From positions 1-11,698 of the forward strand of contig RFKM01000173.1 of the NCBI GenBank assembly GCA_003694465.1: DNA of 11,698 nucleotides, written 5' to 3'. This stretch comes from Alphaproteobacteria bacterium. Its GTDB lineage: Bacteria; Pseudomonadota; Alphaproteobacteria; Rhodobacterales; Rhodobacteraceae. Positions 8,009 through 11,698 of this stretch are shown in pieces; position 1 is the stretch's first letter; every line of letters starts with the position of its first letter. The translations under genes were made by a program, and so were the position numbers. The notes under the pieces were generated by a model. That model was not told the DNA's origin, ran no database searches, and saw only the letters and a list, made by a program, of their open reading frames with translations.

Positions 8009-8506
8009 TCAGAGCCTGTCGCCGAATTCGGCCAGAACCTGCTCGTAGACGTCGCGCTTGAAGGGCACGATCCGCGCGATCAGCTCTTCGGGCGAAAGCC
8101 ATGCCCAGCGCCGGAATTCGGGGTGCGCCGTCTCGATCACGATCTGGTCGTCGCTCCCGAGAAAGCGCATCAAAAACCAGCGCTGTTTCTGGCCGCGATA
8201 GCGCCCCTTCCAGATCTTCGGGACGATCTCGATCGGCAGGTCGTAGGTGAGCCAGCCCGGATACTCGGCCTCGATCCGCACGAGCTCCGGCCCGACCCCG
8301 ATTTCCTCTTCGAGCTCGCGCAGCGCGGCGGTGCGCGGCTCTTCGCCCGGGTCGATCCCGCCCTGCGGCATCTGCCAGGCGGTTTCGCCGGTGCCGAGCC
8401 GCGCCGCGTCGATCCTCTGGCCGGCAAAGATCTTCCCCGCCGGATTGACCAGCATCATGCCCACATTATGCCGGTAAGGCAGGGCGGCGATCTCTTCCGG
8501 TGTCAT
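8009..8506 (-). CDS. rppH: RNA pyrophosphohydrolase (Nudix)
   Basis: A 165-residue Nudix hydrolase of the RppH/NudH (IalA) type. It removes pyrophosphate from the 5' end of triphosphorylated mRNA, opening it to RNase E decay; family members can also split diadenosine polyphosphates. The complete Nudix box GX5EX7REUXEEXGU is at residues 49-71 (Gly49, Glu55, Arg63-Glu64, Glu67-Glu68, Gly70). [11 protein letters not shown] at 11-21, [10 protein letters not shown] at 41-50 and the KRDVYEQVL tail at 150-158 are typical of RppH rather than other Nudix families. Length is normal for alphaproteobacteria. The ATG at 8504-8506 follows the ctpA stop by 9 bp, with AGGGGG partly overlapping that stop as ribosome site, so it is the last gene of the gpmI-envC-ctpA-rppH run. 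No clear terminator was found in the 80 bp before dnaE2. Confidence 0.94.
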   Translation of the reverse strand: MTPEEIAALPYRHNVGMMLVNPAGKIFAGQRIDAARLGTGETAWQMPQGGIDPGEEPRTAALRELEEEIGVGPELVRIEAEYPGWLTYDLPIEIVPKIWKGRYRGQKQRWFLMRFLGSDDQIVIETAHPEFRRWAWLSPEELIARIVPFKRDVYEQVLAEFGDRL

Positions 8507-8515
8507 CGCCGCCCC

Positions 8516-9856
8516 CTATTTCGTGTCGTCCCGCGCCGCGGTGGCGATGCCCTTGATCAGATCGACGGCATAGGACAGCTGGAAGTCTTCCTCGCGCAGC
8601 TTGGCGGCCTCTTCGGCGGCAGCACGCTCCTGTTCGATCATCTTGATTTCGTCCTCGGTGAGGCTGTCGTTGTTGAGGCTGCCGCGCAGATCGGCCTCGG
8701 AGCGGAACTTCGGCGTGGCCGAGTCGGCTTCCGTGTCGGTCGCCTTCTTCGGCGGCTGCTCGACGACGATGTCGGGGCTGACGCCCAGCGCCTGGATCGA
8801 CCGCCCCGACGGCGTGTAATAGCGCGCCGTGGTCAGGCGCATCGCCCCGCCCCCGCGCAGCGGAATCACGGTCTGAACCGACCCCTTGCCGAAGCTCTTG
8901 GTGCCGACGATCACCGCGCGGTGGTGGTCCTTGAGCGCGCCGGCGACGATTTCCGAGGCCGAGGCCGAACCGCCGTTGATCAGCACCACCATCGGCTTGC
9001 CGCCGGTGATGTCGCCGGGGGTGGCGTTCACGCGCTCGGTGTTCTCGGGGTTGCGGCCACGGGTCGAGACGATCTCGCCCTTCTCGAGGAAGGCGTCAGA
9101 CACCTCGATCGCCTGTGTCAGAAGCCCGCCCGGGTTGTTGCGCAGGTCGATAACGACGCCGTCGAGCCGGTCGAGCCCGCCGATCTCGTCGATCGCCTTC
9201 TGGAAGCCCTCGGACACGTTCGGGAAGGTCTGGTCGTTGAAGGTGGTGATCCGGATCACCACCACCCGGCCGACGGTGCGCACCGTCGCGGCGGTGAGCT
9301 TGATGGTGTCGCGGATGATCGAGATGTCGAAGGGCTCTTCCACGCCCTTGCGCACGATGGTCAGCACCACTTCCGAACCCACCGGCCCGCGCATGATGTC
9401 GACCGCCTCGTCGAGCGTCAGCCCGAGCAGGCTCTCGCCGTTGACATGAGTGATGTAGTCGCCGGCCTGGATGCCGGCCTCGGCGGCGGGAGTGCCGTCG
9501 ATCGGCGAGATCACCTTCACGAAACCTTCTTCCTGGCTGACCTCGATGCCGATGCCCCCGAACGAGCCGCGGGTGCGCACTTCCATGTCGGCGGCATCCT
9601 TCGGCGGCAGATAGTTGGAATGCGGATCGAGCGAGGTGAGCATGCCGTTGATCGCCGCCTCGATCAGGTCTTTCGGTTCGACCTCCTCGACATAGAGCGA
9701 GCGAATCCGGTCGAAGACATCGCCGAACAGATCGAGTTGCTGATAGACCGAGGCCTTGCTCTCGGCGCCCTGGGCCAGAAGCGGCCCAGCGATCTGCGTG
9801 GTCAGAAGGGCGCCGGCGATGGTGCCGCCGGCCACGGCCATGAGGAATTTCTTCAT
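8516..9856 (-). CDS. ctpA: Carboxy-terminal processing protease (S41A)
   Basis: A 446-residue periplasmic serine protease of peptidase family S41A. It cuts proteins near their C-terminus and takes part in envelope and murein-hydrolase control in several bacteria. The N-terminus is a signal peptide (MKKFLMAVAG followed by a hydrophobic stretch, cleavage probably near LLAQG-AE at 26-32). A PDZ domain covers about 90-170 (GSFGGIGIEV, GIQAGDYITHVNG). The protease core has GSASASEI with catalytic Ser299 and SFGKGSVQ with the general base Lys324, 25 residues on as in E. coli Prc, and Gln328. Residues about 367-446 are a charged tail with a predicted helical EQERAAAEEAAKLREED stretch. The start has GGAG 5 nt upstream; the envC-like stop lies 15 bp before. 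Its pairing with an EnvC-like protein suggests work on peptidoglycan turnover, which is inference. Confidence 0.95.
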   Translation of the reverse strand: MKKFLMAVAGGTIAGALLTTQIAGPLLAQGAESKASVYQQLDLFGDVFDRIRSLYVEEVEPKDLIEAAINGMLTSLDPHSNYLPPKDAADMEVRTRGSFGGIGIEVSQEEGFVKVISPIDGTPAAEAGIQAGDYITHVNGESLLGLTLDEAVDIMRGPVGSEVVLTIVRKGVEEPFDISIIRDTIKLTAATVRTVGRVVVIRITTFNDQTFPNVSEGFQKAIDEIGGLDRLDGVVIDLRNNPGGLLTQAIEVSDAFLEKGEIVSTRGRNPENTERVNATPGDITGGKPMVVLINGGSASASEIVAGALKDHHRAVIVGTKSFGKGSVQTVIPLRGGGAMRLTTARYYTPSGRSIQALGVSPDIVVEQPPKKATDTEADSATPKFRSEADLRGSLNNDSLTEDEIKMIEQERAAAEEAAKLREEDFQLSYAVDLIKGIATAARDDTK

Positions 9857-9871
9857 TTCTGCTCCGCTCGT

Positions 9872-11023
9872 TCAGTTGCCGGCGCCGGCGAACCACTCCG
9901 CCGGATCGACCGGCGCGCCATTCCATCTCAATTCCAAATACAGCGACTCGCTTGCCTCGGTGCCGCCGTCCCGGGCAGAGGTTATCAGGAATTCCTCTCC
10001 CGATGCGAGGGCCGTCCCGCCCATTAGCCCGACGGGGCTTCCCCTTGGCAAGACCTGACCGATTTCTCCAAACACCTGCCCGAGCCCGGCGAGCACCAGC
10101 AAGACCCCTTCCGCCGGTTCGAGCACCGCCACCTGGCCATAGTCGAGCAGCGGCCCGAGATAGCGCACCGTCGCCGGCCACGGGGTCGTCACCAGCGAAA
10201 GCGGGCGGGTGGCGATGATCCATCCCGGCCGGCGCACCCCGGCGGCGTCGGGCTCGTCGAACCGCCGGATCACCCGGCCGAGAACCGGCAGTTCGAGCGT
10301 GCCGCGGGCGGCGAAGAAATCGTCGCTCGTCACCGGGACCGTGCTGTCTTCGGCCGCCGCCGACAGCAGGCCGGCGGCAAAGCTCTCGAGCGTGTCGGCG
10401 GAGTTCAGCAGGTTGGCCATCGCCTCGTCGTCGGTAATCAGGCGGCGGGGCAGGTCGCGCCGCTCCGACATCGCCTGCGAAAGTTCGGTTCGCGCGGTCT
10501 GGACCCCTGCCAGCCCCTCTTCGAGAAGCGTGACCGCCGATTCCTGCAGCGCCCGCAATGTCGCCACCTCCTCGAGCGCCGCCCGCAGCTGGCGCGCCTC
10601 GCGGGTGAGGGCCGGCGTCACATCCGAAACGATCATCCCCGCGCGCACCGTTCCGAGCGGCCCCGACGGGTGCAGCAGCAGGCTCGGCTCGGGCGCCGCC
10701 TCGATCGATTCGAGCACGCCGAGCAGGCGGGCAAGGCGTTCGCTCTGGGCGGCGAAGACGCCACGAATCGCCCGCTCGCGCAGACTGGCCGTGCGCAGGC
10801 CCTCGCGAAGCGCCTCCAGCCCCTTCTCATAGGCACGGACGGTTTCGGTCAGTGCCGCGACGCGGTCTTTCGCGCTCTCGGCCGCCTCGAGCGAGGCCGC
10901 CGCCGCGCGCAGGGCTTCCATCGCCTGACGGGCCGCTTCGGACTCCTCGGCCTGGGCCAGCGCCGCCCCCCCGGGCAGCGCCGCGGCCACAACGACCGTC
11001 AGTGCGAGAAGCGCGCGCCTCAC
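9872..11023 (-). CDS. EnvC-like murein hydrolase activator with degenerate LytM (M23) domain
   Basis: A 383-residue exported protein. Residues 1-24 form a signal peptide ([20 protein letters not shown] then ALAQA). Residues about 27-220 are Ala/Glu/Arg/Leu-rich with heptad-like spacing, consistent with the coiled coil of EnvC proteins. The C-terminal part (about 242-377) has the fold pattern of LytM/M23: [39 protein letters not shown], and LYLELRWNG. The zinc ligands are absent: the position of the HxGID motif reads RRPGWII, and the HLHFE motif reads LYLEL. So it should not be a peptidase but an activator of N-acetylmuramoyl-L-alanine amidases at division, as known for E. coli EnvC. The start codon is GTG (11021-11023), overlapping the gpmI stop as GTGA, indicating translational coupling. 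The family assignment is firm; the amidase partner is not visible. Confidence 0.82.
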   Translation of the reverse strand: MRRALLALTVVVAAALPGGAALAQAEESEAARQAMEALRAAAASLEAAESAKDRVAALTETVRAYEKGLEALREGLRTASLRERAIRGVFAAQSERLARLLGVLESIEAAPEPSLLLHPSGPLGTVRAGMIVSDVTPALTREARQLRAALEEVATLRALQESAVTLLEEGLAGVQTARTELSQAMSERRDLPRRLITDDEAMANLLNSADTLESFAAGLLSAAAEDSTVPVTSDDFFAARGTLELPVLGRVIRRFDEPDAAGVRRPGWIIATRPLSLVTTPWPATVRYLGPLLDYGQVAVLEPAEGVLLVLAGLGQVFGEIGQVLPRGSPVGLMGGTALASGEEFLITSARDGGTEASESLYLELRWNGAPVDPAEWFAGAGN

Positions 11024-11698
11024 CCGACGATCAGGCTCCGGCCGGTCATCTCCGGCGGCTGGTCGAGGCCCATCAGCTCGAGCAGCGTCGGCGCCAGATC
11101 GGAGAGCAGGCCATCGCGCAGGCGCACCCCCGGCGGGCCGCCGAAGAGGATCACCGGAACCGGGTTGGTGGTATGGGCGGTGTGCGGCTCGCCGGTTTCG
11201 GGGTCGACCATGGTTTCGCAGTTGCCATGGTCGGCGGTGACGATCATCGCCCCGCCCACCTCTTCGAGCGCCGCCATCACCCGCCCGAGCTGGAGATCGA
11301 CCGTTTCGACGGCCTTGATCGCCGCTTCGAGCACCCCGGTATGGCCGACCATGTCGGGGTTGGCGAAATTGGTCACGATCAGGTCATAGCCTTCGTGGAT
11401 CGCCTCGACGAACCGGTCGCCCACTTCCGGGGCGCTCATCTCGGGCTGAAGATCGTAGGTCGGCACCTTCGGCGAGGGGACCATGGTCCGGTCTTCGCCC
11501 GGCTCGGGCTGCTCCTTGCCGCCGTTCAGGAAATACGTGACGTGCGGGTATTTCTCGGTTTCGGCGAGACGGAACTGCCGAAGCCCCTTCTTCGCCACCC
11601 ATTCCCCGAGGGTGTTGACGATCTGCCGCGGGGGGAAGACCGTCGTCATGTATTCGTTGTGGGCATCGGAAAACTCGACCATCCCGAGCAGCGCCGAA
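11020..11698 (-). CDS. gpmI: Cofactor-independent phosphoglycerate mutase, C-terminal part (cut by window edge)
   Basis: The last 225 codons are visible; the 5' end, with the catalytic serine region, lies beyond the right edge. The enzyme (EC 5.4.2.12) interconverts 3- and 2-phosphoglycerate in glycolysis and gluconeogenesis and needs Mn2+. Visible motifs of the alkaline-phosphatase superfamily are [12 protein letters not shown] (Asp and His metal ligands), [11 protein letters not shown] (Asp-His pair) and [14 protein letters not shown] (His). [11 protein letters not shown] also marks the family. It ends with LIVG and a TGA that overlaps the GTG start of the envC-like gene. Its linkage with envC-like, ctpA and rppH is a layout I recall from Rhodobacterales and their relatives. 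The fragment shows no frameshift or stop. Confidence 0.96.
   Translation of the reverse strand, partial: SALLGMVEFSDAHNEYMTTVFPPRQIVNTLGEWVAKKGLRQFRLAETEKYPHVTYFLNGGKEQPEPGEDRTMVPSPKVPTYDLQPEMSAPEVGDRFVEAIHEGYDLIVTNFANPDMVGHTGVLEAAIKAVETVDLQLGRVMAALEEVGGAMIVTADHGNCETMVDPETGEPHTAHTTNPVPVILFGGPPGVRLRDGLLSDLAPTLLELMGLDQPPEMTGRSLIVG

Noticed and set aside
5088..8048. Very long plus-strand reading frame (986 codons) opposite dnaE2
   Set aside because: It is exactly antisense to a gene with clear DnaE2 motifs; its Arg/Pro/His/Gly-rich product shows no recognisable domain. High GC at third positions removes stop codons from the opposite frame.
7964..10027. 687-codon plus-strand frame opposite rppH and ctpA
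   Set aside because: Runs across two well-identified genes and their junction; low-complexity His/Arg/Asp-rich product, a GC shadow.
9872..11023. Active M23 endopeptidase
   Set aside because: Neither the HxGID-type nor the HxH metal motif is present in the LytM-like domain.

Overview
This GC-rich window comes from the chromosome of an alphaproteobacterium, most likely a member of the Rhodobacterales (Rhodobacter/Rhodovulum-like). I base this on the protein sequences, above all a phosphoribulokinase that agrees along its whole length with what I remember of the Rhodobacter sphaeroides enzyme, and on the gene order gpmI - EnvC-like - ctpA - rppH. No search could be run, so the genus is inference.

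Layout. Bases 1-4010 (minus strand) hold the promoter-proximal part of a Calvin-Benson-Bassham operon, transcribed leftward: fbp (cbbF), prkB (cbbP), tkt (cbbT) and the first 32 codons of gap (cbbG). The genes are 10-17 bp apart, each with a clear Shine-Dalgarno sequence. Bases 4011-4114 are a short, AT-rich divergent control region containing a canonical CbbR-type dyad. The LysR regulator cbbR (plus strand, 4115-5062) reads away from it. Its 3' end meets dnaE2 (minus strand, 4989-7928), an SOS-type error-prone polymerase alpha subunit, tail to tail with a 74 bp overlap. dnaE2 appears to have lost its C-terminal OB-fold region. It sits alone, without imuA/imuB beside it, behind a short promoter region with a LexA-like direct repeat.

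Bases 8009-11698 (minus strand) are a tightly packed housekeeping cluster: gpmI (5' end outside the window), an EnvC-like periplasmic protein with a degenerate LytM domain, the carboxy-terminal processing protease ctpA, and the RNA pyrophosphohydrolase rppH. gpmI and the envC-like gene overlap by 4 bp (GTGA).

How they work together. FBPase and transketolase regenerate pentose phosphates, PRK makes the RubisCO substrate ribulose-1,5-bisphosphate, and GAPDH reduces the product of fixation. CbbR would switch the operon on when CO2 fixation is needed. The fbp-prkB-tkt-gap order matches the form II (cbbM) operons known from Rhodobacter, so cbbA and cbbM may lie to the left of base 1. I found no wholly undescribed system. 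The most unusual points are the truncated orphan dnaE2, its putative SOS promoter, and the two-site architecture of the cbbR-fbp intergenic region. There is no gene-free stretch over 300 bases, and I saw no tRNA, rRNA, CRISPR array or mobile element.
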